NCBI RefSeq assembly: GCF_017308015.1
Contig: NZ_JAFKFW010000005.1
Location: 186,001-250,000, forward strand
Direction of reading: 5' to 3'
DNA length: 64,000 nucleotides
From: Allobosea sp.
Lineage (GTDB): Bacteria > Pseudomonadota > Alphaproteobacteria > Rhizobiales > Beijerinckiaceae
In this document: positions 24,357 to 31,606 of the stretch, in pieces
Numbering within the stretch: position 1 is the stretch's first letter
How the letters are laid out: each line of letters opens with the position of its first letter
Notes under the pieces: model-generated
Databases searched by the model: none
Told to the model about the DNA's origin: nothing
Seen by the model: the letters and a program-made list of their open reading frames with translations, nothing else
Translations under genes and position numbers: made by a program

Positions 24357-25637
24357 CTACCGACGTCGGAATTTCGCCTCGTGGTCTTTTTCGCAGCCTC
24401 CATCCGGCCTCTCCCATCCGAAGACGCTTCGGCCGCCGTACTCCGGCGAGCGTCGGCGCTCCTCGGCGACATACTCGACGAGCGTCGGACCTGTCGCACT
24501 CTGTTCCAGCCGGCGACTCTCGCCGTCCAGCCGCGCGATCGCGGCAAGGCGATCCTCCTGACCGAGCTTCGCCCGGTCGACGGCCGAACGAAGGACACCG
24601 ATCGTCTGATCATAGACCTTGGTCGGTACGGCGAAGGGCTGGCGATCCTTGCCGCCATGCGCGAGCGAAAAGCGCGCGGGATCACTGAAACGGCATGGCG
24701 CACCATGCAGCACTTCCGCGACCATCGCGAGAGAGCGTACGGTACGCGCACCAATGCCGGGCACGAGCAGAAGCTCGGAAAAATCGCTCGGGCCCCGGTC
24801 GGCCGCGGCGGCGAGCGCACCATGAAGGCGGCGCGCCATGACGTCTTTGGGCCTCACATCATGATGCGAAGGCATCACGAGATGCGGCAGGGTCAGTTGC
24901 GGAGCCACTTGATCGGCGCAAGCGCGCTTCGGTTGGAGCGCAGCCAGCTCTCTGACGATCGCATCAGGCCCTTCGTCGCGAAGCATCGCGACCTGCGCCG
25001 TGCGGGCACGATCCGCGCGTGCATCCGTCAGGTTGACGATATTGCCGGTGCTGCGGCCTTCGATCGCCGCATGAGGCGCCTCGACGAAGCTGCCGAGCCC
25101 CTCGGAATGCCAGTGATAGCGCCGCGCCATCCCGCCATCGCCATTCATGCCCTGCTGCACGACCGTCCAGTGCCCGTCATCCGTCACGAAGAAGCCGTGC
25201 AGGTAGAGGTCGAAGCCGTCCTGCACCGCGGCGCTGTCGACCTTCGCGACGAGCCGGCTCGCCTGAGCCAGCGCCGCTCCGTCGAACCCGACCTTCCCAC
25301 CGATCTGCTCCAGCTCCGCCGGGGTGCGGCGGGACTGGTTGCCGCGTCCGCCGCAGACATGAAGCCCGAGCTCGCCGGCGAGCGGCGTCAGGCCGCGCTT
25401 CAAAGCCCCGATCACGCTGGTCGTGATGCCCGAGGAGTGCCAGTCCATTCCCATGATCGCGCCGAAGGACTGGAACCAGAAGGGATGCGCGAGCCGCCGG
25501 AGTAACTCGTCGCGACCGTAGTGCTGGATGATCGCCTCGCAGATCACACTGCCCAGCCTGGCCATGCGCTCGCCCAGCCAGGGCGGAACGCGGCCGTAAT
25601 GCAGGGGAAGATCAGCGCTGCCTGATCGGCGTGTCAT
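24357..25637 (-). CDS. DUF763 domain protein (putative DNA-related)
   Basis: A 426-residue DUF763 protein. The N-terminus reads MTRRSGSADLPLHYGRVPPW. A Cys/Gly region has GLHVCGGRGNQSRRTP, and the C-terminal half holds a helix-hairpin-helix (LLLVPGIGARTVRSLAMVAE), a common DNA-binding element. The family is rare and best known in thermophiles; its activity is not established. The HhH and the ExoIII neighbour suggest a role in DNA repair. The start at 25637 is chosen; five more residues in frame are possible. Confidence 0.82.
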   Translation of the reverse strand: MTRRSGSADLPLHYGRVPPWLGERMARLGSVICEAIIQHYGRDELLRRLAHPFWFQSFGAIMGMDWHSSGITTSVIGALKRGLTPLAGELGLHVCGGRGNQSRRTPAELEQIGGKVGFDGAALAQASRLVAKVDSAAVQDGFDLYLHGFFVTDDGHWTVVQQGMNGDGGMARRYHWHSEGLGSFVEAPHAAIEGRSTGNIVNLTDARADRARTAQVAMLRDEGPDAIVRELAALQPKRACADQVAPQLTLPHLVMPSHHDVRPKDVMARRLHGALAAAADRGPSDFSELLLVPGIGARTVRSLAMVAEVLHGAPCRFSDPARFSLAHGGKDRQPFAVPTKVYDQTIGVLRSAVDRAKLGQEDRLAAIARLDGESRRLEQSATGPTLVEYVAEERRRSPEYGGRSVFGWERPDGGCEKDHEAKFRRR

Positions 25638-25765
25638 GAAGTTCCGGAACAAATAAAGAACGATCAGTCGGTATAGGCTCTCGCAGGCTCTCGCGCCAGC
25701 CTGAATTCAGCCCGACGGCTTCGATGGGGCAAGCAACCGGTGCCCTTGAACAATCTGCAGGTGGT

Positions 25766-25790
25766 GGAACAGCGAGGCCGCTCGGGCGTC
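25766..25790 (+). promoter_or_regulatory. Weak EcfG-like promoter for the 61-residue protein
   Basis: GGAAC, 16 bases, CGTC (one mismatch at the last position), 56 bases before the ATG at 25847. Confidence 0.3.
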
Positions 25791-25846
25791 CTGTCTCTGG
25801 AGCCCTGAGGGGGCGATGACGATTCATTTGAGTGGAGACCACCAGC

Positions 25847-26032
25847 ATGGCCAATGGCAATAGCGAGGCACTCAACGACCAGATCGCTCTCCTGCGCCGG
25901 CAGGTTTCGGATTTGACCCAACTCGCGGCGGCCGCCTCCGGAGCGGCGCAGGAAGAAAACCTGCAGGAGCAGATCAACGCCAAGCAGGATCATCTCAACG
26001 AGCTCCTGAAGCTGCGTGGCGATGCGGGCTAG
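25847..26032 (+). CDS. Small coiled-coil hypothetical protein
   Basis: A 61-residue protein that looks like one long amphipathic helix or coiled coil (LNDQIALLRRQVSDLTQLAA, then EENLQEQINAKQDHL). GGAG lies nine bases before the ATG. No family assigned. It might be a small membrane-surface or oligomerisation protein. A weak EcfG-like promoter precedes it. Confidence 0.55.
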   Translation: MANGNSEALNDQIALLRRQVSDLTQLAAAASGAAQEENLQEQINAKQDHLNELLKLRGDAG

Positions 26033-26166
26033 CGATACGATCGCGATCGACGACGGTTCCACTCCCTGCTGGCCATGCTGGCGTGCAGGGACCGATGAGC
26101 GACTGCTGATGCGAAACCCGCCGGGTTCAGGTAGGATGGCTCATCCGCAGCGGAGACATCGTCCGC

Positions 26167-28530
26167 ATGGATAAGCCGATCGCACATCGCCAAGGTTTCC
26201 CCGACAGCTTCACGGCAAGCTTGGTCGCGCTCATGCCTGCGGCGGTCTATATTTGCGATGCTGCCGGCCGCCTCACCTTTTTCAACCGGAAAGCCGTCGA
26301 GATCTGGGGACGCGAGCCGCCGCTTGGGGACGATCAGGAACGATATTGCGGTTCGTTTCGCATGTGGACGCCGGACGGCCACCTGTTGAGGCATGAGGAC
26401 TGCCCCATGGCGGATGCGCTGCGGGATGGCCGAGCGGGGCGTGATCTGGAGGTGGTGATCGAGCAGCCGGACGGCACGCGTCTGATCGCCAACGTGAATA
26501 TTGACCCGATCTTTGACGATGCCGGCAACATAACGGGCGCAATCAACGTCTTCGTGGACGTCACGGATCGCAAGCGCAACGAGGCGCTGCTGGGGAGCCA
26601 GCGAGAGGCTCTCGAATGCGCCTTGAACGGAGAGCCTCTCACGGCATCATTAGGCGTTTTGGGAGGTGCGGTAACAGCTCAGTACGGTTGCGGCACCCGC
26701 TTCGCGTTTTATCTTGCCAATGACGAGAGAACGTCGCTCCGGCACGTCGTCGGCATGTCGGAGGACTATGCCGCGGCCGTGGATGGCTTCCTGATCGGGC
26801 AGGATTCGCTCGCCTGCGGCCTTGCAACCGCCACAGGCGAAGCGGTTCTGACGACCGATGTCGAGGAGGAAGTGCGCTGGAAGCCATGGCACGAGATGGC
26901 CCGTCGCTTCCAGTATCGCGGCTGCTGGAGCTTTCCGATCCATTCCCGCAAAGGGGAATTTGTCGGCACGTTCGCTCTTTACTGGCCGCAGCCGGCAAAA
27001 GCGGGCTCCTTGGATATCGAGGTTGCAAACCTCGTCACCAACACGGCCGGCATCATCATCGGTCGCGACCTCGAAGCGAGGCATCGCAGGGCTGCCGAAG
27101 CGTCGCTTCGCGAAAGCGAGGAGCGCTTCCAGCAGCTAGGCGCCTCCTCTTCGGATGCCATCTGGGTCAGAAATGCCCATAGCTGGGACTTTGAATATGT
27201 CAGCCCGGCAGTGCAGACGATCTATGGCGTCACCCCGCAGGGTGTGCTCGCCGACGCCAGGCTGCTCAACGCCCTGATTATCCCTGAAGAACGTGATGAA
27301 GCTTCGAGGAATGTCGAGCGCGTCAGCGCTGGCGAGGTCGTCGTCCAGGAATACCGTATTCAGCGGGCGGGCGACCTGGCGTTTCGCTGGATCCGAAGCA
27401 CCGGATTTCCGCTTTACGGTGGCGACGGCGACATCCAGCGCATCGGCTCGATTGCGCAGGACATTACCGAAGCGAAACTTGCGGCCGGACACCAGGCCAC
27501 TCTGCTCGCCGAGCTCCAGCACCGCGTGCGCAATGTCCTGGCCATCGTGCGTTCGGTCACTGTGCGAACCGGCGAACGAGCCTCAAGCGTGCAGGATTAC
27601 ACCGACATCCTCTCTGGCCGGCTCCTGGCTCTGGCGCGGGTCCAGGCCCTCCTCACACGCGGCGCCAATCTCAGCGTGAATATCAGAGATGTCGTTCATG
27701 ACGAGGTCAGCGTGCAGGCACAGCACGAGGGGCAGTATCGGATCGAAGGGCCGGACATTTCCCTCTCTCCCAAAGCGGCGGAGATCCTGACGCTGGCGGT
27801 TCATGAGCTGGGCACCAACGCCATGAAGTACGGCGCCCTGTCCGTAGCCGACGGGAGGGTCAAGGTGGAATGGGCCACCTTCGTCAAACGCGGCATCCCC
27901 TGGCTCCGCTTCGTATGGACGGAAAGCGGATCAGCCGCAGCGCCAGTCGCCGCGGCAACAGTGCCGCGACGACGAGGATTTGGCCGCGAGCTGATCGAAG
28001 CTCGCGTACCCTACGAACTAGGCGGGCAGGGGAGCGTTGTCATCGAAGCAGGCAAAGTGCAGTGCCATCTGGAGTTTCCGCTGGCTGACGGTGCGAGCGT
28101 CTTCGAGACGGGAGCACCGCAGAGATTGACCGTATTTGGAGGAGCACTCGACATGACGGGGGCACCAGATCTCCACGGCTACCGTATTCTGATCGTGGAG
28201 GACGAGTACTACATCGCCACCGATACCGCGCGCGCACTTCAGGGGGCCGGCGCGACGGTTATCGGTCCTTGCGGAAACGAAATGGCGGCTCAGGCGGAAT
28301 TGGCCATGCAAACGCCGGATGCCGTGGTCCTTGATATCAATCTCGGTCATGGTGCGTCGTTCAAGCTCGCCGAGCATCTGCAGGAAAACGGCATTCCCTT
28401 CGTTTTTGTCACCGGCTACGACGCCGATATCATTCCTCCCGACTTCACAGGCGTCGAGAGGCTGGTGAAACCGCTGCAACTTCGGCAAGTCGTGGGAGCG
28501 ATTTCGCGCTTGCTGCAGGCAACAGTCTGA
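26167..28530 (+). CDS. PAS-GAF-PAS HWE histidine kinase with receiver domain
   Basis: A 787-residue soluble hybrid kinase. Domain order: PAS (about 20-140; AGRLTFFNRKAVEIWGREP), GAF-like (about 150-305), second PAS (about 315-430), HWE kinase core with LLAELQHRVRNVLAIVRS (His452) and AVHELGTNAMKYGALS, and a C-terminal receiver (about 675-785) with VVLDINLGHG (Asp723) and VTGYD. Such hybrid HWE proteins act in stress or light signalling. The window also contains three other HWE-type kinases, consistent with a PhyR-linked input network, though PhyR is not here. No EcfG match was seen upstream. Confidence 0.93.
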   Translation: MDKPIAHRQGFPDSFTASLVALMPAAVYICDAAGRLTFFNRKAVEIWGREPPLGDDQERYCGSFRMWTPDGHLLRHEDCPMADALRDGRAGRDLEVVIEQPDGTRLIANVNIDPIFDDAGNITGAINVFVDVTDRKRNEALLGSQREALECALNGEPLTASLGVLGGAVTAQYGCGTRFAFYLANDERTSLRHVVGMSEDYAAAVDGFLIGQDSLACGLATATGEAVLTTDVEEEVRWKPWHEMARRFQYRGCWSFPIHSRKGEFVGTFALYWPQPAKAGSLDIEVANLVTNTAGIIIGRDLEARHRRAAEASLRESEERFQQLGASSSDAIWVRNAHSWDFEYVSPAVQTIYGVTPQGVLADARLLNALIIPEERDEASRNVERVSAGEVVVQEYRIQRAGDLAFRWIRSTGFPLYGGDGDIQRIGSIAQDITEAKLAAGHQATLLAELQHRVRNVLAIVRSVTVRTGERASSVQDYTDILSGRLLALARVQALLTRGANLSVNIRDVVHDEVSVQAQHEGQYRIEGPDISLSPKAAEILTLAVHELGTNAMKYGALSVADGRVKVEWATFVKRGIPWLRFVWTESGSAAAPVAAATVPRRRGFGRELIEARVPYELGGQGSVVIEAGKVQCHLEFPLADGASVFETGAPQRLTVFGGALDMTGAPDLHGYRILIVEDEYYIATDTARALQGAGATVIGPCGNEMAAQAELAMQTPDAVVLDINLGHGASFKLAEHLQENGIPFVFVTGYDADIIPPDFTGVERLVKPLQLRQVVGAISRLLQATV

Positions 28531-28583
28531 CGCACCAACGACGATCGCCGTTGCAGGCTTCGCCCTCGGCGCAGAGAGACAGG

Positions 28584-29144
28584 ATGCTTGGAATTTCCAC
28601 GGGGCTGTCGACGCTGAATGCGCTCGAACTCGCCCCTCGCCTCATCGGTATGGAGCTTCTCGTCGAAGGCGTGGGTGGGACGATCGTCGAAACCGAGGCC
28701 TATCTCGCCGACGACCCCGCCTCGCATAGCTTCCGCGGGCCGACGAGGACCAACGCGGCAATGTTTGGCCCTGCCTGGCACGCTTACGTCTACCGGTCCT
28801 ATGGCCTTCACTGGTGCTTCAACGTCGTGGCGACCGGGAATGGCGCCGTGCTGATCCGGTCGCTGGAGCCGCGACACGGCATCGAGATCATGCGGACCCG
28901 CCGCGGCGCGATGATCCAGCTTTGCAACGGCCCGGGCCGGCTGACGCAGGCGCTCGGCTTGTCCGGCATTCATGACGGCAAGAGCCTCGCCTTACCTCCG
29001 TTCACCCTCATCGAGCGTCCTTGCGAGCCCGGCATCATCTGTGGTCCGCGGATCGGGATCTCGAAGGCGGCCGATTATCCCTGGCGCTTCGGGCTTGCCG
29101 GCTCACGCTTCCTGAGCCGACCCTTCGCTCCCATGAGCGGATAA
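28584..29144 (+). CDS. mpg: DNA-3-methyladenine glycosylase
   Basis: A 186-residue alkyladenine-glycosylase family enzyme that removes 3-methyladenine and similar alkylated bases. RLIGMELLVEG is followed by VETEAYLADDPASHSF (catalytic Glu region), RTNAAMFGPAWHAYVYRSYG and GPGRLTQALGL, all family hallmarks. ATG at 28584 is chosen; a TTG at 28551 would add 11 residues. It is slightly shorter than some family members but all core motifs are present. It adds to the DNA-repair content around ExoIII. Confidence 0.9.
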   Translation: MLGISTGLSTLNALELAPRLIGMELLVEGVGGTIVETEAYLADDPASHSFRGPTRTNAAMFGPAWHAYVYRSYGLHWCFNVVATGNGAVLIRSLEPRHGIEIMRTRRGAMIQLCNGPGRLTQALGLSGIHDGKSLALPPFTLIERPCEPGIICGPRIGISKAADYPWRFGLAGSRFLSRPFAPMSG

Positions 29145-29146
29145 TT

Positions 29147-29500
29147 CTATCGCTTCGGCCTGACCAGGCGTTTCAGCCGCGCGATGTTCACCTTAACCCA
29201 CTCTCTCCGTGGCGCCTTGAGACGCCCGGCGGGGATTCGCCCGACGATATAGCGCCGTTCGATACTGATCTTTGCCGGCGCGATCATCCGGGACGCGTCG
29301 TCTATCGCCGCATCGAAAGCGCGGTGAGCATCTTCCAGATCGCGGAAATCGCCGATCGAGGTCGAAGCAGGGAGCTGCGCCGGTTGACCGGCGATCAGGA
29401 GCATATTCGACCAGCCGCGCGCAAAGGCAGCTTCAACGAAGCGCGCGCGAGGCTCCCCGGGCGTCGTCTCGATGTCGAAGGTCGCAATAAAATGCTTCAT
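29147..29500 (-). CDS. Hypothetical protein with ferredoxin-like pattern
   Basis: A 117-residue protein. MKHFIATFDIETTPGEPRAR suggests an initial beta strand, followed by helix (VEAAFARGWS) and strand; the alternation hints at a small ferredoxin-like alpha/beta fold. The C-terminus is basic (VNIARLKRLVRPKR). The start at 29500 fits this layout better than the longer in-frame option at 29551. Function not assigned. It lies 28 bases downstream of the 68-residue gene and ends two bases from the stop of mpg. Confidence 0.55.
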   Translation of the reverse strand: MKHFIATFDIETTPGEPRARFVEAAFARGWSNMLLIAGQPAQLPASTSIGDFRDLEDAHRAFDAAIDDASRMIAPAKISIERRYIVGRIPAGRLKAPRREWVKVNIARLKRLVRPKR

Positions 29501-29528
29501 ATCGCAGGTTTGCCTGACCGGGATACGT

Positions 29529-29735
29529 CTAGCGCTTTTCGCAATGTTCAAGCGTCAAGGCATTCCGCGCGGCTCTCGCAGCTTTGCTCATCTCCCGCAA
29601 TTGCTGCATCAGAACGGGACCTTCGATCTGGCTAGAGTTGTATCCCTCTTCCTGAAGTCTTCGCCGAAGTTCCCGGATTTTCTGGAAGCCACCTGTTCTC
29701 GCCAGCTCGAAAGCACGCTCGAGTACCGTTTTCAT
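29529..29735 (-). CDS. Small hypothetical protein (HTH-like helices)
   Basis: A 68-residue helical protein: MKTVLERAFELARTGGFQKI followed by IRELRRRLQEEGYNSSQIEG and a basic C-terminal helix. Proteins with this arrangement are frequent in rhizobia and look like a short helix-turn-helix. The third of three tandem ATGs (29735) is preferred because AGGA lies about seven bases upstream of it. A TTAAC-N4-GTTAC palindrome lies 51-64 bases upstream of the first ATG. Confidence 0.6.
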   Translation of the reverse strand: MKTVLERAFELARTGGFQKIRELRRRLQEEGYNSSQIEGPVLMQQLREMSKAARAARNALTLEHCEKR

Positions 29736-29791
29736 CATCATTCCTGCGCCTTGATACGCAAGCTAGGCTATGCTCCAGCTCCTCCAACGCA

Positions 29792-29805
29792 TTAACGTAT
29801 GTTAC
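29792..29805. promoter_or_regulatory. Operator-like site TTAAC-N4-GTTAC
   Basis: TTAAC GTAT GTTAC: an almost symmetric 5-4-5 palindrome related to the CTAAC-N4-GTTAG sites, upstream of the minus-strand 68-residue gene. Confidence 0.45.
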
Positions 29806-29846
29806 CGGCTTCGGAGCCGCTCGCTTGAGGTCATATGTTCCGCAAC

Positions 29847-29872
29847 TGGAACCGATCTCATCGATGGAACGT
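29847..29872 (+). promoter_or_regulatory. EcfG-type promoter with no gene downstream, drives ncRNA candidate
   Basis: Exact GGAAC-N17-CGTT on the plus strand. No ribosome site plus coding frame follows; instead three stem-loops and a terminator end 91 bases later. Confidence 0.6.
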
Positions 29873-29879
29873 TGAGCAG

Positions 29880-29963
29880 GCGGAATTCACGGTAGTGCTC
29901 GTCGCATCGGCGAGCAAAGGGCTGGAAGCCCACAAAACCCCGCCGGCAACCCGGCGGGGTTTT
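29880..29963 (+). ncRNA. Candidate stress-induced small RNA
   Basis: A predicted transcript of about 84 bases between an exact EcfG-type promoter and a strong rho-independent terminator. Three consecutive stem-loops are visible: TGCTCGTCG/CGGCGAGCA (29896-29916, one G-U pair), GGGCT-GGA-AGCCC (29919-29931) and the terminator AAAACCCCGCCGG/CCGGCGGGGTTTT. The end is shared with a minus-strand gene, so the terminator could serve only that gene; the promoter and the two extra hairpins argue otherwise. No target can be predicted by eye. Confidence 0.5.
29934..29963. terminator. Bidirectional rho-independent terminator
   Basis: Perfect 13-bp stem AAAACCCCGCCGG/CCGGCGGGGTTTT with loop CAAC. T-runs in both directions let it end the plus-strand RNA and the minus-strand gene at 29986-30225. 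Confidence 0.88.
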
Positions 29964-29985
29964 GTATTTGGCGCGTGTCCCTTGC

Positions 29986-30225
29986 CTAATCCCCGCACCG
30001 CGACAGTATCCTCCCGTCCGGCAAGGCGAAACGGCACTGATCTTCATAGTGAACCGGAGTTCCGTCCTCGAGGGTATATGAAGTCAATGGAGAGCCCGGC
30101 CAATCGCGCCAGACGACGACATGGTACAGCATGCCGTCTTCGTCCCGGCACCGCTCGGTGTAGAGCACGCGCTTGACGGGACTCGGACTTCGCGTCGGAC
30201 CAGGCTCCCTCCAGATTGCGACCAT
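29986..30225 (-). CDS. Small hypothetical protein
   Basis: A 79-residue soluble protein with beta-strand-like segments (VVWRDWPGSPLTSYTLEDGT, then HYEDQCRFALPDGRIL) and three cysteines. GAGGTG lies seven bases before the ATG. No family recognised. It is followed by a strong terminator and preceded by an EcfG-like promoter. Confidence 0.65.
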   Translation of the reverse strand: MVAIWREPGPTRSPSPVKRVLYTERCRDEDGMLYHVVVWRDWPGSPLTSYTLEDGTPVHYEDQCRFALPDGRILSRCGD

Positions 30226-30260
30226 GGCGGCACCTCACGCAACGCATCGATTACGCCGTC

Positions 30261-30286
30261 AACCCGCCGCGCCGAAGCCGAGTTCC
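30261..30286 (-). promoter_or_regulatory. EcfG-like promoter for the 79-residue protein
   Basis: Minus strand: GGAAC, 17 bases, GGTT (one mismatch), ending 36 bases before the ATG at 30225. Confidence 0.45.
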
Positions 30287-30306
30287 ACTTCGTTCGAGTA
30301 CTCTGC

Positions 30307-30651
30307 TCACGCAGCGGTCGGCAAAACGCGTCCGGTCACAGCCAAATATCGGTCGCTGGAATGCATGACCGCAACCACGAGGTCGCTACCGTCCTCGCAT
30401 TCGAGATTCAGCAAACCAAGCAAGGCTGCCGGGTCGAGGTCGCCGGTGTTGCAGAGCAAATAGCCCCCACGTGTGTCGCCGAAATCGTTGCTGAACTGAA
30501 AACTGATGGGAAGCCTGCGACCATCGCGCAGGATCAAAGAGCCTTTTCCGCTATGCATGACAGGTCTCCGACTGGGCAGCGTCAATGCGCACCGCCAGCG
30601 GTCATTTCCAAGGATCGGCATGGAGACAACTGCCTGACCATTGACGCGCAT
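30307..30651 (-). CDS. Conserved hypothetical protein (PilZ-like fold possible)
   Basis: A 114-residue protein, beta-rich: GSLILRDGRRLPISFQFSND, then GGYLLCNTGDLDPAALLGLL and VVAVMHSSDRYLAVTGRVL at the end. A single-domain cytoplasmic protein. The overall strand pattern is reminiscent of PilZ or small beta-barrel proteins but lacks the diagnostic RxxxR, so the fold is a guess. The start at 30651 is tentative because no good ribosome site is visible. The 30668 palindrome is 17 bases upstream. Confidence 0.6.
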   Translation of the reverse strand: MRVNGQAVVSMPILGNDRWRCALTLPSRRPVMHSGKGSLILRDGRRLPISFQFSNDFGDTRGGYLLCNTGDLDPAALLGLLNLECEDGSDLVVAVMHSSDRYLAVTGRVLPTAA

Positions 30652-30667
30652 TCTCAGGCGGAGCGCA

Positions 30668-30681
30668 CTAACATACGCTAG
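30668..30681. promoter_or_regulatory. Operator-like site CTAAC-N4-GCTAG
   Basis: CACTAACATACGCTAG: shares nine consecutive bases (CACTAACAT) with three other sites in the window, and lies immediately upstream of the 114-residue gene. Confidence 0.45.
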
Positions 30682-30706
30682 CCGCGCCAACACTCCGGCC
30701 ACAGCG

Positions 30707-31021
30707 CTACGCCGGAGGTTTTCCGAGGCCGCTTTCCTGCGGCAATTCCGATGCCGACTTAGCCGCGATGCGCCCCACGATCAGATCGACGAGTTGCCGG
30801 ACGCTGCGGCAGGCTTTCATCTCGTCATCCGGAACCATGTCGCAATCGAACTCCCGTTCGACCGCATTCCCGATCAAGGTGAGGTCGTCCAGCGACAGCC
30901 CGAGATCGGCTTCCAGCGATGCGCCAGGATCGAGCCGCTCGGGATGAACGAGACCTTCGGTCGCAATGATCTCGACGAGGCGTTTGACGAGAACCGCTTC
31001 GTCCGCGCTGAGATCGCCCAT
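30707..31021 (-). CDS. Acyl-carrier-protein-like protein
   Basis: A 104-residue acidic protein with an ACP-like layout. Helix 1 is MGDLSADEAVLVKRLVEIIA. The attachment region reads ADLGLSLDDLTLIGNAVERE, with Ser43 in the position of the phosphopantetheine serine (usual DSL becomes LSL). A disordered tail of about 20 residues follows. The start at 31021 removes a doubtful 15-residue extension. No ACP synthase, ketosynthase or other partner is near, so its pathway is unknown; the missing Asp before Ser casts doubt on whether it is modified. Confidence 0.6.
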   Translation of the reverse strand: MGDLSADEAVLVKRLVEIIATEGLVHPERLDPGASLEADLGLSLDDLTLIGNAVEREFDCDMVPDDEMKACRSVRQLVDLIVGRIAAKSASELPQESGLGKPPA

Positions 31022-31032
31022 CTCAGCCTCGG

Positions 31033-31245
31033 CTAGTGCAACGCGTCGGCATTGGATCGCTCCCACGCCAGGATGGCTTTGACCAAAGCGGCAAGCTCCA
31101 TGGCTTCGGCGGTCCCTTCCGGGTAATCGGACAACTGGCGCGCCCGCGCTGCCGCCGCCGCGTATTGCTCACGATCTTCGATTGCGACCGGGCGCCCGCG
31201 CCGGGCGCTCCGCTTGCCCCCTGCGATAATCGGCTCGATCGTCAT
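31033..31245 (-). CDS. Small hypothetical protein
   Basis: A 70-residue protein: MTIEPIIAGGKRSARRGRPV, then YAAAAARARQLSDYPEGTAEAM and a closing helix. GGAGG lies seven bases before the ATG at 31245, which decides the start. No family assigned. Probably expressed with the ACP-like gene 11 bases downstream. Confidence 0.55.
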   Translation of the reverse strand: MTIEPIIAGGKRSARRGRPVAIEDREQYAAAAARARQLSDYPEGTAEAMELAALVKAILAWERSNADALH

Positions 31246-31334
31246 GACGGGACCTCCTCTGTGCACCCCGGCGCAACCGGCTTCGAGGCGGCATGGTTCC
31301 GTCATCCTCGCGGCAAGCGTCGACTTCGCAATAT

Positions 31335-31460
31335 TCAGCCCGCTGGCGGCTTCCCGCCATTCCAGACCGCGCGCTCGGCCTCAGGCGTGAGTTGAACTCC
31401 GGTGCCCTCGCGCCGGGCGAGCCGCTGGGCCGCCTCCATCGTCTCGCCGATGTCACTCAT
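31335..31460 (-). CDS. Possible 41-residue microprotein
   Basis: A 41-codon minus-strand frame (MSDIGETMEAAQRLARREGT, then QLTPEAERAVWNGG) with normal protein-like composition. No clear ribosome site is visible before the ATG, which lowers confidence. An exact EcfG-type promoter lies about 100 bases upstream on the same strand. Confidence 0.35.
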   Translation of the reverse strand: MSDIGETMEAAQRLARREGTGVQLTPEAERAVWNGGKPPAG

Positions 31461-31559
31461 GGGTCGGACCGGTCACGTCCGGAACGGCCCAATTCGTTCC
31501 CATCCGAAGACGGGCAGCGTTTGAGCAATTTCAGAGGTTTCCGGATCCCGACAGGTGGG

Positions 31560-31584
31560 AACGCCGGACTATTCCGCTTGTTCC
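31560..31584 (-). promoter_or_regulatory. Overlapping EcfG-type promoters in both directions
   Basis: Minus strand: exact GGAAC-N16-CGTT toward the small minus-strand genes. The same segment on the plus strand (31558-31582) reads GGAAC-N16-TGTT toward glgP. A further GGAACG-N8-CGTTCC palindrome is at 31481-31500, but its spacing does not fit a promoter. Confidence 0.6.
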
Positions 31585-31606
31585 TTGGTCCCCGTGCATC
31601 CCAGGC

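Noticed and set aside
29835-30176. Plus-strand frame across the ncRNA region
   Set aside because: It reads through the terminator and shadows the minus-strand 79-residue gene; no ribosome site. The terminator argues for RNA.
31481-31500. Palindrome GGAACG-N8-CGTTCC resembling an EcfG promoter
   Set aside because: The spacing between GGAAC and CGTT is 9, not 16-17, so it cannot be the same promoter type; kept only as a possible protein site.
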